Shown here: piece after piece, positions 1 to 12,465 of the stretch | Layout: each line of letters begins with the position of its first letter | Numbering within the stretch: the stretch's first letter is position 1 | Origin: Gnetum montanum | Lineage: Eukaryota; Streptophyta; Gnetopsida; Gnetales; Gnetaceae | Assembly (NCBI GenBank): GCA_015680685.1 | Contig: MNCI01022386.1 | Span: 443,787-507,786, forward strand | DNA length: 64,000 bases | Direction of reading: 5' to 3' | Notes under the pieces: model-generated | Databases searched by the model: none | Told to the model about the DNA's origin: nothing | What the model saw: only the letters and a program-made list of their open reading frames with translations | Position numbers and translations under genes: made by a program

Positions 1-1441
1 CAATCTTATGATGGTAGATCATAAGGGCAATGAGAATGTTGTTGCTAATCATTTATCTCGGTTGCAATGGGACGAGGAAAAATACCCAATTTCTAATTGC
101 TTCCCTAATGAACTATTCTTTGTAGGTGTAATAAATAATTAATCACCCACAAATACAAATTGGTATAGTAGCATTCTTACTTATCTTCTTACACAAGAAA
201 CACCACAAGGGCTAGACATTAGAAAGAAACAACAATTTTTCCACCAAGTGAAACATTTCATGGAAATCAACAAACACCTTTACAAGGTGTGTTCCAATGG
301 CTTGACTTGATGGTGTGTTCCCGATACAAATCAATTGCGAGTTCTCCAAGATGCTCATGAGGGCCCTTGTGGGGGGTTCATTACGCTAGAAGACAAATAG
401 TGATTAAAATCTTACTTGCAGGATATTATTGGCCTACACTATTTCAGGACGCCCATCATTTTGTCCAATCTTGTGAGCGCTGCCAACGTGATGGGGAATG
501 ACTGCTAGAATGGAGGATCCACAACAATGGATTCAACCCTTAGAATCCTTCAACATATGGGGTATTGATTTTATGGGGCCTATTACTCCAATGTTTAATG
601 GGAAAGCATACATTATTGTTACTATTGATTATTTTACAAAATGGGTAGAAGCAACCACTATTACTGACTATACATCATCTACTACTACATGATTTTTTTA
701 ACAAAAAATCATAAATAGGTTTGACCTACCTCGTGCACTTATTTCTGATAATGGTACACATTTTATAGGTGCAACTTCTCAAAAGTTGATGCAATGCTTA
801 GGAGTTGAGCATAAATTGACTATACCATATCATCCTCAAGCAAATGGTCAAGCCAAAGTCACCAATAGAAAAATCACAAAAATTTTAACATGAACCATTA
901 ATATGGATAAGACTGGAGCACCGAACTAAACGATGCTCTTTGGGCCTACTGCTCCACATGGAAACTCCCTATAGGCTATTCTCTCTATGAGTTATTGTAC
1001 GGTAAACTTCCAACACTTCCCATCCAAGCTGAGCTCCGTACACTATCTACAACATGTGACCTTAACCTTGACCTCGGTCTAGCACAGAAATAATGGTTAA
1101 TAAATCTTAACTTGCTACATGAAAATAAATTAGCTGCCCTATCATCCAATGAACTACACAAGGTCTTCAACAAACAATGTCATGACCTAAGAATTAGAAA
1201 AGTAAAATACCAACCAAGAGATAGGGTTCTTTATTGGAACCTTGCACATGTGCCACAATGAACTAAATTTCAAATGTTGTGGGAAGGACCTTATATCATT
1301 CATGAAACTTTTCCTTCAGGGTCCATGATGATCTATAAACCTGAAAGCCCGAATAAGAAATTATTGGTTAACATCCAGCAAACCAAACCTTTCCATGAGC
1401 CCAAAATGCCTAGTACTAGCACTACCTCTGTTGATGGATAG
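1..1441 (+). pseudogene. pol 3' part of element A: RNase H end and integrase
   Basis: Broken polyprotein segment. The first about 140 bases give the end of the RNase H region (VVANHLSRL). Integrase follows: the zinc-binding half shows DAHEGPCGG and then SCERCQ near 470. The catalytic core shows WGIDFMGP, TKWVEA and ISDNGTHF, then a YHPQANGQAKV block. Integrase is expected to insert the cDNA into nuclear DNA using a D,D,E triad. Here the Glu normally following GQA is Lys (codon 855-857), so the core is D,D,K. The C-terminal part shows WEGPY and then QQTKPFHE before a stop at 1439-1441. Several stops and frame breaks occur. Family assignment to Ty3/gypsy is firm; the gene is not functional. Confidence 0.92.
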
Positions 1442-3428
1442 CCTTGCTCATTATTTTGGATCTCCTCCTTTCAACTCAGTCATGGGGGAGATGGCCACCA
1501 ATGCTAATTATTCTAAGCCCTCTATTTCTTTTGTTTTGTTTTGTTTTACACATTTTTCATTTTTACTTATTTTTTATTTTACACCATCATTAACATTTTT
1601 ATTATTTCTTTCTCTTTTCATTTTGTTTGATTTATTCTCACTCGTCACATAATAAGTGCTCATGATGGTAGGTTGTACTATAATGGTGTTGATTGCTAAT
1701 GTTTGGTTTTTACCTTTGACTTTTAATGTTGATGCTAAGATATGGTTTCTTTTGATAAAACAAGTAATAAGTCCATGTCATCCATTCATCTATTCAACTC
1801 TATAGTCTCCCTTTGTTTTGGAAATGTACTATTCCTTTTTTCTAATCAAACCTATTAATGAATTTGTGGCTTGGTATTTTTCAAATTGAGGAAAGATTCA
1901 AATGGATTGAAAAGGGTATGACTTCAAAAGAATTCGACACATTTGTGTTGACTATTCTCTTGGGTACTTGGATGATTTTCATAGGTTTTCTACCCTTCCA
2001 TTGTCAACTAATATCAGGAAGTTGAATGAATCAAATAAGTCTTTGCATAGTGTGGTTCTCACTTCAAAAAAAAAACTAGTGGGAATTCAAAGCACACCCC
2101 TTAGACATAATAAAGGAAAATGGGCTACAAGAATTGGTTATGGCACTAGAAAGACATGCTACCCATGCATGAAGGTTCCCTCTAACTAAGGCCCTTTCTC
2201 ACTTCCTGCTTCTCTATTCTTCTCTTTTTGGGATGGTGGTTGCTCTATGGAAGCATTCTTGTTGCTTCAAGAGGATGCATTGGTCAAGTGTGTTGATGCG
2301 AGGTCACTAGATGTGGTTAGTTTTAATCTGGATTTGGACTAAATTTTATTAAGTCACCTTAACCACATAATACACAAGGGGCTTTACACAACCTTGATTT
2401 CAGGATTCCATTCCATTCTCTCTTCTCTTTCTATATTTCTTCCCATATTCTATCTCATTGCCGATTTTATGATTAGTCTATATCTTGGTCAACGCATTGT
2501 ATTCTTTGGTAAATTCTTGTAGGTTAATTCTTAACTGTTGTTTCCATATGTCATTCTTAGAGCCTACGGACTCTTTGGGTTGTGGGTTTGTTAGGGCATA
2601 AAGGGCATGAGCCTGCTTTGGGGAGGACCCACTGGCATTCCTTTTTGATGCAATTGTTAAGTTATTTTCCTTAAACATATCTCACAATCAACTATTTCTC
2701 GTTTCACCCCATCCATGACATCCATTTTTTATTTTTCTCTATCCTTCTATGCATTTTTATTGGCTTCAACATTGTTATTTCTCTTATCTTCCTTTTTCTT
2801 TCGTTTTCCATCCTATTACTACTAGAGGTTTGCTCTTAGTCATGGGGGCCTATTTCAAATTTTTCCATTCCATTACTTATCTCACCCCTACACCTTGGGT
2901 AGTTATCAATTACAAACCTCTAACCTAGTATCTTCCATACCCACAAGCTAGCCAATATGCTTCATATCGAGGCAAGGTATCAACTGTATTATATCTTATC
3001 TATCCTTCTTAATTTGTGATTGTGTTGTGTGTGCAGATGGCAATCACATGAATAATGAACTGGGATAGGAGGAAACACTCAGGATGGACTAGAGCAAGAG
3101 CATTTATGAGAGGAACAAGCTTAGTCATGTGGCCATGGATGAACAATGGTGTGCACATTTTTTAACATCGGTAGCAATGCACCTCATTTTCTTTTTTCTC
3201 TCTCTCTCTCTTCAAGCTGTCAAATGAGGGTCTGGATGTCATCTATGTACAATGTTCACCACAATGGTTATGAACACTATTGTTGTAATATGTTTGTTGA
3301 TCCGTTCACTAGCCACTTTGAGTCTGTCATTCCATGTCACCATCAGTTGTTGTTTAGTTAATAATCTCATACCTTCCCAATATTTTGTAAGGAACTCAAG
3401 GATGAGTTTTTATTCTATCATGGGGGTA
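1442..3428 (+). other. 3' untranslated region of element A
   Basis: Noncoding stretch of about 2 kb between integrase and LTR. It holds three TCATGGGGG tracts (1480-1488, 2840-2848, 3418-3426), the last being the polypurine tract next to the LTR. It also holds a block shared with C, D and E around GAGCCTGCTTTGGGGAGGAC (2592-2640), and a splice-acceptor-like TGTGTTGTGTGTGCAG followed by ATG (3021-3039). No supported gene. Confidence 0.8.
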
Positions 3429-4247
3429 TGATGAGTCCTCAATATCGGATATGCAATATCGGATCAACCAAGCGACATCGGACACGCGATGTCAGAACTT
3501 GTCTCGATGTTTATAAATAAGGGATAGGGGTGCTTGGTTTTGCATACTAATTTTTTAGTCCCTTAGTCAAACTCTTGCAATTTTTCTCTTTTAGAGTTAC
3601 AATTATTTTTGAGTGCCCACAGTAAGAGTCATAGAGTAAACAGATCTTTATTCAAGCATTGTGTACCTAAGCACACCTTGTATCTAGAAATAAGGATGAA
3701 CTTTGTGATAAACCTTGTAACATTCAGAATAGCTTAACTATTGCATTTAATGTTATTTACTATTATTCAATGCTCTCATTAGTTAATCAATGTTATTTAT
3801 TTAGAATTATTAATTATCAATGAAATAGCACACTCAACACGACCACTTTGAACATACATGGAACACTTGGTAACCCAGTAATGACTAGCGTTTGGTAATC
3901 CTGGTAGTGTTACACTAGTTCAAGATGTTTTTAGAGAGTGGGAACAGATGCTGGTGATAGGATTCGATCAATACTAGAGTTGCAGAAACCCATTAGTCAA
4001 TTCAATCTTTTAATTTCACACACTTAGGAGACTAAGATAGAAAATATAAAAACATAAAAAATCATATACCTCGAGTTTACTTAACCATAAAATTGTGCCT
4101 TATAAGTAAGCTTGGGAAGACAACGACTGTATAACTCATCCTTATTCTGTGTAGGTTCATAAGCACTTAATCCTCAAAGTTCAACTGGATCGCGCATGAA
4201 CACTCATATTCGTATGGTTAGGCATAGGGATATCTTGCCGCTCATCA
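3429..4247 (+). repeat. 3' LTR of element A
   Basis: Begins TGATGAG directly after the polypurine tract and ends GCTCATCA. The U3 part has degenerate AATATCGG / CGACATCGG units, a TATAAATA box at 3512-3519 and the U5 segment shared by all LTRs of the family (CGTATGGTTAGGCATAGGG). Length 819 bp. Confidence 0.92.
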
Positions 4248-4764
4248 AATGTAAAACTAAGGAAAACCATAAGCTTTATTCATTGCACAAATATTGGACT
4301 TCACATTAACCAAATAGTTCTGGGCTACATAAGCAAGGCAGTGCTTTGATAGAGTCTAGCTGTACTTGTGAAAGTGATGACTCAAAACACACATAAAATA
4401 GAAAAGAAATCACTTACCCAAGGGAAGAATAACTCTTAACATAAAACTAGATGGCAGAATCTCAAATAAAAATTCTTAGAACTAAGTTCAATTCTTATGA
4501 AGCTCATCCTAGGTATTTATAGTTTTCACAACACAATGAGAAGGGTTCGCTAGCACCTAGGCATTAATGGAGGTTCATCAACATAGCCTAGACAACCCAA
4601 AATACACCCAAAGCATTTAAAGAGACAAAGTACCCAAACTAGGACATTAAGGAGGATGTGTCCATGCCCCTACACTAATGTAGGGGATGCACTGATGCAG
4701 AGAAGCCAACATATCCCTACGACCATACTTTACCCTCCTTGGTTGATGAGCTTGGACCACAACA
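4248..4764 (-). repeat. 3' LTR of element B, truncated by insertion of A
   Basis: Matches 11940-12465 over its length, for example AAGCTTTATTCATTGCACAA and CCTAGGTATTTATAGTTTTC. On the minus strand this includes a CTATAAATACC promoter box. The part beyond 4248 is displaced by element A. The 4764 end is chosen because the minus strand there reads a G-rich tract and then TGTTGTGG. Confidence 0.7.
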
Positions 4765-7480
4765 ACCCCAACATGATTAGTTGTGACGTATGCTAAAAAT
4801 CAAGTTCCTCCTAGGAATCATACTATCATTGCAAAAATTACATGCAAAAACAATGATAAATACAATACCTTGGAAAATAGTTAATAAATATCATCATAAA
4901 TGTGAATTATGGCATGTATGAATAAGAATGGATGAGGTAGAAATGTTTAAATAACTACCAAAAATACTAAATACATACTCGAAGTGGTGTTTGTTCTCCA
5001 TAACCAAGGTATAAGACAACAAGCTTGAACCACTACTAGAACACAAAGAGAGAAAATCCTAGGAAGAATGTGTGTAAAACATTACCAATCAACTTTTAGG
5101 GTGAAGATTTTGATAGATTTTTACTTATTTTGGGCCACGGAAGTAAAGATAAGAAGAAAACCATAAAGGAAAAGGGTAAGGTAAAGTTTTAAACCCATCC
5201 AAATTTATATAGGATCATTGACATAGGGGGGTGCACTGGTGTAGGAGCACCAATGCCTCTACGTTGATGCAAGAATGCATTAACATACCCCCCAGAGGGG
5301 AAGACCACCTAACACTACCCTCATGCCTTCTACTCACCTTGAACTACTGTTGGAGCATTGTTTGAGATTCATATCTTGCTAGAATCACCCAAGATTGACC
5401 TTACAAGGTTTACAAGAACCAAAACAAGAAGAACATTGTAAGGCTACCTTAGATGACATTGTGGTTCATATGGAACCATTCGATGGATCAATATGTACAT
5501 TTCCATGAATCCAGGGCTAGAAAAGAGGGGTTAGAATAGTTGGCAAGTGATTTCAGCATCAATAATAATAAAATATAGGCATAATTGAGATGGATTAATT
5601 GAGTTTATCATGATTAAACCTTGAAGCACAAAGAGCCAATTCTTACATAAGTGGAAGATCAATCGAGTGTTATATGTAATGTAAACCTTACAATCACTAG
5701 GATATTAGCTTTTCTTGAGTCGCATATGATGCTTATTCATCTAGGATTTACAAGTGAGTCCTCCTCAAAGTATGCTCTTACCTTCATTACTCTTATGAAA
5801 ATTGTTGATGAGACACCCATGGATTCTCAACAACTAGTGAGAGATTAGTATTAAATGCAAGTCCATCCTCTTGGATGTCTAGATCTTATCCTCCATGTTG
5901 CTCCATTGACCTTCTACCACGTACAAACATGGACAAGAATGAAAAAGAAGAGATGGAGAATCAAAAATGGATGAGAAAGAAGGAAAAAAATAACAACATC
6001 ACTAGATCCCCAACTAACAATTGGATTAGCTCATGGAACATGTGAGAACATCCTACACCCCATGAGAGATCCGCTATTGCATCCTTTCACAGCTACTCAT
6101 CCACATAATAGGAATCAACCTCCAAGTCTTCCTTACAAGCACTAAGTCATACCCACCTAATCTAGTGCCCTCTACCCTTGATTATTCCATGATCTAACCA
6201 TTGATATGAATCAACCAAGGTAGTGTATCACCAAACATCTAGAAGTTAAGATTCTAGTATGGTTTTCCTTCATCCATGCACATATGCATGGTAGGCTCTC
6301 CAAATTTGGCTTTATTGATACTCTTCCATCAATCCCCCTAGCTATGCTAATAGTAGGAAGCACAACTTCTTAACCATCATAAAATTTTTTGGGTTTGAAT
6401 ATGGTCTAGGCATGGATCAAGAATGAAGGTAGTTAACCCTTGAAATAAATTATTAGGGACTTGGGAAAAAGCAATGATTGACATCACTAAGGTTCACAAA
6501 GAAAGAGACTTCTAGGCCTTCGTGACCATGGATAGGATGAGCAAGAGATTATCTTAGACTACAACACTATGGGATGTCAAGTGATCTAGGCAATTGGGTT
6601 GAATAGGAGGAAGGTTTACATAGACATAGGTTTAAGTACATTAATGTAAGCAAGAAGTTTGGATGGTAGGCATAAAAATTTTCACAACTGAGCTTGAGAG
6701 TACATTTTCCTTCCCATCACATCTTCACTCTTCTTCTTCTTTTTTTTATAAGGAAGAGGATTTTTTATGGAGCATGGAAATCATGGAAAAGATTAGAGTG
6801 CAAGATCACCATCTTGAGTCTTTGACTTGTGTAAACATGAGAATTTATCACCCATTGCATGACATACATAGGTTTATGTAATCACAAACCTCTTCTAGCC
6901 AGCGTAGCTAGGCAAGGCACCACGTGAACCTTGGACTAATTAAACTAATTAAACTTATCAAATGGTCATAAGGACCCTCGATGACACACACTTTTCATGG
7001 CAATGACTAGGAACTCTTTTAGGATTCCTAATCTTACACCCTAAGATATGGATCCACCACCTACCCATGGTTCTAGTAGCATTAATCTCAATAGCTTGTA
7101 GTGTGAGTCCTTGCTCCCAATTAAGTATGACATTGGTTCACTAATGATGGATAGAAGAAAATTGGGTGGATGAATATTATTACATGGACATTCTATCGAC
7201 CAAAGCTTCACATTGAACCCATTTGGCACTCTCACGTCATCATTGTGTACGTAGCTCACCCATTTGCAAGTAGCTCACTAGATGAGAATTCATGACACTC
7301 CTAACTAATTTTTTCACACACACAAACAAAAGCACTTCAAAAGAAAATAAAATTTCATAATTGGTTATCCATTAAGCTTAGAAACATATAACATTTTAAC
7401 TAAGTCCACCAATCTTTATTAAGCACATGAATGGAAATAGAAGAAAAAGAAAAATTTGACATTATGTAAAGGATTTCTAC
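4765..7480 (-). other. 3' region of element B with a further LTR-like segment
   Basis: Noncoding in B's direction. Near 5100-5370 a second LTR-like segment appears, with an ATTTATATAGG box and U3-like sequence (GGGGTGCACTGGTGTAGGAG) resembling B's LTR, so another decayed LTR may be embedded here. The region 5370-7300 shows no protein I recognise. A faint match to the N-terminal gag domain of C, D and F (YVHNDD, VPNGF) lies on the minus strand near 7150-7260. A degenerate post-coding TCATGGGG tract lies near 7475. Confidence 0.5.
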
Positions 7481-7599
7481 CCCATGACTAATTCATGTCT
7501 ATCACTTGAAAAGCATCTGAGTGTTACATTGAGCACTAAAAATGCTTAGAGGTGAAAGATGTTCATTAAGATGCACTAGGTATTACCCTGGAGATGCTT

Positions 7600-8960
7600 T
7601 GTTTGAATTGTTTGAATAACATATGTCTTTGATGTAGCAAGCCTAAGAAGGATCACAAGGTATTCTTTTGTAATGCATCCTTTTATTCTCATCCCTTCTA
7701 CTAATCTCAAGATGGAGATCTTGGAAAATTAGCCTAGCATTAGCAGTACTTAACTAGGCTCTTCCCATGATAATAAGAGAATCCTCTTCTATCTTATCAG
7801 TTGATCTAAGCAACAAGAAATTAGTAGAATATGACCAACCTATAGTAAAAGTGGTTATATTGCATACCTATTGATGAGTGGCAAGGTACCCCTATGCTCA
7901 ACCATACGAATCACAAGCATTCATGCATAATCCAATCAAATTTCATGGATGGGACTAGTTGTGCATCTAGAATGTTAGGTCTTGATCATAGTTCGCTATC
8001 TTCCCACTTAGACTAGTGGTAGCTTTGTCATGTATGGTTTAGTCTGAAGTGAGGCATATGATGATTGATGTTGTCTAGCCCTAAGCTACTCCTGATGATA
8101 ATAAAGAGATAAATTAATTAAGCTAATTAATAATGGGAAGTAAAATCTAAACTAGCCTATGTGAGATGAGTATATGTTCCTAACCATTTGCACACATCTT
8201 GGACTTCATGTAACTACAACTAGGATTACCAAGTATACGTCACTCAGCATACCAAACGATACAGTGCTGGGCTACCAAGTAATTACACATAAGCACTCGC
8301 AATTAGTCATACTCATTCCGCTTAATGGCAAGAATAATAAAGAGCATAAATGGAAACATTAACTAAGAAAAATAGTAAATAATTAAATAATTGAAAGCAA
8401 TAATAAATCTAAGTGGATGCTACAATGATGAAAGTAATCTCGATCTTTATTGTTAGTCATGTAACACATCCAAGTATGTCACACTCGAATAAGGATGTCG
8501 TACAATCACTTAACATCACACTACGAGCATGCACTAGAAAACAAAATTCTGACTACTCTAAAATCTATGAAAGAGCTATCTAAAATCTATATCCCAATTG
8601 TGCATCCAAGTGTGGTATTTATAGGCTAGCACAGAAGGGACAATATCAAATGCTCGACATCGGAGGTTGTGCCCTACTATCGAATACCCGACATCATGGC
8701 CTTACAAAACTTGATTCATCACCTGTTCCATGGGATGTACATATGATTGGTTAGCCAACACTAGTCAAATGTTAGTATGCTCAAGAGGAGGAAGCCCCTA
8801 ATAAAGGTACTATTAGAGTGAAAGGAGATTGGCTCCTAAACCAGAGTCATAGAAAGCTAGGCAATGATGTTTTCTAATAATATGAATCTCTACCATGGGA
8901 TTGTCAAGATCTAGTCACTTTTTAGAAAAACATTGATCAAGTACCCATGCTACTACCATA
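7600..8960 (-). pseudogene. protease region of element B, split by a solo LTR
   Basis: Retroviral-type aspartic protease and following segment. On the minus strand the upstream part has an intact Asp-Ser-Gly (8840-8848) in FYDSGLGANLLS and then LANQS. After the inserted LTR the frame resumes with GWSYSTNFL and then DSLIIMGRA, matching GWSYLANFL and DFPIIMGRAWL of element C. It should cleave the gag polyprotein. Stops and frameshifts make it non-functional. The sequence then passes directly to a 3' region without RT. Confidence 0.8.
7872..8721 (-). repeat. solo LTR inserted in B protease
   Basis: Complete LTR of the TGATGA...CATCA family on the minus strand, 850 bp. It starts TGATGAATCAAG at the right edge and ends CCACTCATCA at the left edge. 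The flanks are CCTAT (7867-7871) and CCTGT (8722-8726), a target duplication with one later change. No internal sequence adjoins it, and the host protease reading continues on both sides. It is the remnant of LTR-LTR recombination. Confidence 0.9.
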
Positions 8961-10930
8961 GATATAGAGATGGTGACAACATCACCATTAGGTGCTATTA
9001 TGCTATCCCCACTAGACATAGCCTAGGGACTTATCCCCAAAGTAGATACTATTGTTAAACTATGATCAGGGATGTTCTTCGAGACATGATAAGCTCGGAT
9101 TTCATTTTTTTAATGAATTTCCTCTCTACAAGGTGGAGAAGATAATATAGATCTAGTCCCATGATTCTCACATTTGCATTTGTAGTAAAATTTCCTATTG
9201 TAGGACCTAAAACTTCCCATTACAATCAAATCAATATATGTTGACAATATTTCCTAAATGCATGGATAGAAGTAGGATCAATAACATGGGTAATATTATA
9301 TTATTTGACCTACCTTGATTATGGTTGATTGGGTATCCCACCTTGCATGGGACTAGGAAGTAGAAGCTATTATTGTTGGGAAGCTTGGTTGGTAGGATTA
9401 CTAGGAACATGCAAGTATTGCTAAGATATTATCATTGAAGTTTGATAGGTGCCTAATTGTGCACCATAGAAATAAGGATTAGATGGGGGTGCCATCTATT
9501 GTTACATTGGAGTGGGAAGATTCCATTGAGAAGCACCCCAAGGATTTGGAGATTACTACTTGAGTAGCATTCCAAGGATTGGAAGTTTGCCATTATTGGT
9601 ACTACTGCATGGGCTGTAGATAAGCACCACTAGGATAGTATGCATAACTAGGATATGAAGTCCTTGTTGTTTTCTACTTGATGAATCTAAGATTTAACGT
9701 TACCCTAGATCACCCCATCTCACCAATCATGTGAGCCATGTCTAGCTAGCATTGAGAATCATGAGAGTCCACACAATATTTGCAAGGGCCCTCATCATCC
9801 AAAGAGGATGTGGAAGCCTCATTTGAATCATCTTGAATGGTCTTGAAGTAAGGTAGCTTTCCTTTATCCTTGCCATCATACCTTTTTCTTCATTTGTTTG
9901 GTGCAATTGCTTTGGTTGTAGACTCAACCACCTTACCCTCAATGTCCTTAGGATTAGTGATCATCTTCTTATCCATCATGTCCTAGACTTAATCCACATG
10001 TGAAACAAGTCCTTAAGGCTTTATTTATTCTATCTGATCTTATGCAAGAGGCTTGACTACAATAGAACATTTAGTAGTACCTTCAATACTTTTGACCTCC
10101 TACCTATGTAATGGATCATAATTATGCTTCTCGATTGATTGCCGCTACAACCATTCTTCCTCCATGCTAGCAATGTTGTTCAAGAGCACCTTGATTTGAT
10201 CCATACACTTTTTATGCACATGGTCCATCGTGTACATATCCATATGTTCTCTCGTCTCCTGCCTTAGCCCATCAATTATATGCATCAAATACTCTTGTTG
10301 GCTAAAATTGTGGTTTAGATAGTGATGGGTAGTTTTCATGTACATCTCCATGGCAATGTCTAGAGGCTCGTAGGCTCCTTGCCTTCATTTGAACATCTCC
10401 TTCTAGATGTTTGAGATTTAGGCATAAGTGTGAAATTTTGTATAGAATACCTTAATTATATATGCCCATTTTGGATTGATTGAGAAGCCAAAGACTTATA
10501 CCAAGTTTCTCCATATTCAGTGAAGTTGAGGGAAACAACCACAAATTCTACCAATCACTTACAATCCCTTGAAGATAGCAAGCATTGTTAAAGGCTTGCA
10601 CATGAAGTTGGAGATCATCACTAGTATACCCTCAAGAGGTTGGTACATCAACCATGTTAATTTTTTTGATCCCATTATCTTGAACATGCCCCCTTGAAAT
10701 GTATACAACTTCGATCAATTCATGATAATCATCCTAATCAAACAAAGGGGAATCATCATTACCACCAGTAGGTCTAAAAAAATGTAGATTCTAAAACCTA
10801 GAAAGAAAGGTCATTATGTTGAGCAACACTTAGTGTGAAGTTACCTGACCAAGGACCTTGACGATAGGTTGGCCCTTTGCGCTTCTTATTTGATTTGGCC
10901 TCTTGCCCCCCATCTAAGTTGTCAGATGAA
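8961..10930 (-). pseudogene. gag of element B
   Basis: Degenerate capsid-nucleocapsid region. Visible parts on the minus strand are HYLNHNFSQQ, then MHIIDGLRQETREHMDMYT (10145-10351). This matches HIMDGLYNETRETLGMY of element E. A zinc knuckle CKYCVDSHDSQC near 9751-9790 is CX2CX3HX3C, one residue shorter than the CX2CX3HX4C of C. A Tyr/Pro-rich stretch with YYPSGAYLQP follows, as in C and D. Gag would form the cytoplasmic particle. Multiple stops throughout. Confidence 0.8.
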
Positions 10931-11377
10931 AAGCTATGGCTAGGCTCTTCTTTTGCCATCTAATCCTAAAGGTCTTGCATGTAAACAAGCTTATAATCAT
11001 CGAGCATAGATTCATGAGTCTTGTATGCTTAGTGTTCATCCTCAAGCCCAATATTGATCAAGGCATTAATGAGATCATTAGGTGTAGCAATAACGAGATC
11101 TCTTGCGAACAAACCATGAGCATCTCTCCACCTCCCTTGCTTATCTTAATGATAAGCCAACACGACTAGTGGAAGCATCTAATCCTTTGAGTGTTCAAAA
11201 ATAATGAAATTCCTCATCTATTTTGGTTCATCACCAAAGGTCTTAGGTGGGCTCTTAACACTCTTTACCGTTTCATTTGTGTTAACAATAACCTATACAC
11301 ACAAATCTAAAACATATATTGAAATTAAGTAAAAGTTAAAATCATGAATGTACAAGTATGTTTGGACAATTCACCAA
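10931..11377 (-). other. 5' leader of element B
   Basis: Sequence between the primer site and recognisable gag. A basic stretch (KSNKKRKG) can be read on the minus strand near 10880-10930. Nothing else is recognised. Confidence 0.5.
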
Positions 11378-11401
11378 TGTCCTCCTTGGCAACAATGCCA
11401 A
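11378..11401 (-). promoter_or_regulatory. primer binding site of element B
   Basis: The minus strand reads TTGGCATTGTTGCCAAGGAG immediately after the LTR end. The TGGC.C.GTTGCC.GGG pattern is that of plant tRNA-Asp primer sites used by Athila elements. Mutated, but its position supports the call. Confidence 0.75.
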
Positions 11402-12465
11402 TGATAGGGGTCTTGCCAATTTTAGACTAATGAGATATATCATACAAATCATAGTATGATCTAGTTGTAAGTTTAGAAGACTATGTTGAGTGGATTGTCA
11501 AAAACACTCATGCATATTGTTGCATTCAATAAATATGAAATATATTATAATACATATGATAAAAATAGAAACCCATGTTGCTAGGGTGTGAGGTTGAGAG
11601 AATATTTATACTTTTATTTTTTATACTTTTTTATGGATTTTATGAATGTAAGAATAAAATGAATATAAACACACATGCATTACAATCCCACATAAGGATA
11701 GGGGCAATGCTCGTGTTGCAATCCCTCAAGGAGTAGTTGCAACACCACACACACATGCACACATGAAGTGCAATAAAATGGCTCTTAGTCACAATCTCAA
11801 TGGCCCAACACCATGTCATACAAATGTAGCCTCCTTGGGTAAGGTTGAATCGTCACAACTTATGAAAATGAGGAAATAAATATTTTTTATGATTTTAATA
11901 TTTTATAATGTTTTTGGTATTTTAATGTTTAAACCATCAATGATGAAAAAATGAGAAAAATCATAAGCTTTATTCATTGCACAAACACTAGAATTTGTAT
12001 CAACCAAACAGTTCAAGCTACATAAGCCAAGTAACACTCTAATAAAGTCTAGTCACACTTGTGAAAGCGACAAGCCAAAACACACATAAAACAAAGAAAG
12101 AATCACTTACCCAAGGGAGGAAAAGCTCTTCACATGAAACCAGACACCAAAATCCAAAATGAAAATGCTTGGAACTAAGTTCATTGTGTATAGAGCTTAT
12201 CCTAGGTATTTGTAGTTTTCACAACACAATGGCAGGAGCTCACTAGCACCTAGGCATCAATAGAGGTTCATCAATGTAGCTTGGACAACCCAAAACATAC
12301 CTGAAGCAACTAAAGAGGAAAAGTGCCCAAACCATGACATCAAGGGGGTGTGTTAGCACCCCTATATTGATGCATGGGGTGTGCCAATGTAGGGAAGCTA
12401 GCACATCCTTGCCACCATACTTTTTCCTCGTTTTCCTAGATGAAAGCTGGAAGGCCTAAGAATAA
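11402..12465 (-). repeat. 5' LTR of element B
   Basis: Bounded at 11402 by the primer site. Positions 11940-12465 match the copy at 4248-4764. The minus strand carries a CTACAAATACC promoter-like box near 12205-12220 and AT-rich U5. The terminus CCCCTATCA differs from the ACTCATCA end of the other LTRs, marking a diverged subfamily. Confidence 0.7.

Larger units (their letters stand above)
1..4247 (+). mobile_element. Athila-like Ty3/gypsy element A, 3' part
   Basis: This is the 3' portion of a plus-strand LTR retrotransposon whose 5' end lies outside the window. In order it holds the end of RNase H, integrase, a roughly 2-kb 3' untranslated region and one LTR. The right LTR ends at 4247 and abuts sequence that matches the B-family LTR at 11.9-12.5 kb, so A is inserted inside B's 3' LTR. 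The right flank AATGT is the expected target duplication, but its left partner is off-window. Many in-frame stops show it is dead. Confidence 0.88.
4248..12465 (-). mobile_element. Athila-related element B, gag-protease only
   Basis: Minus-strand element defined by two copies of one LTR family (4248-4764 and 11402 to about 12465), a primer site next to the right copy, then gag, protease and 3' region running to lower coordinates. It lacks RT, RNase H and integrase. A is inserted in its 3' LTR and a solo LTR sits in its protease. Coding regions are heavily mutated. The exact right edge (about 12465) is uncertain because the two LTR copies diverge there. Confidence 0.75.

Noticed and set aside
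1395-1652. 85-codon frame with a hydrophobic, T-rich C-terminus suggesting an env-like protein
   Set aside because: It starts inside the integrase tail in another frame, and the hydrophobic part is a T-rich untranslated tract.
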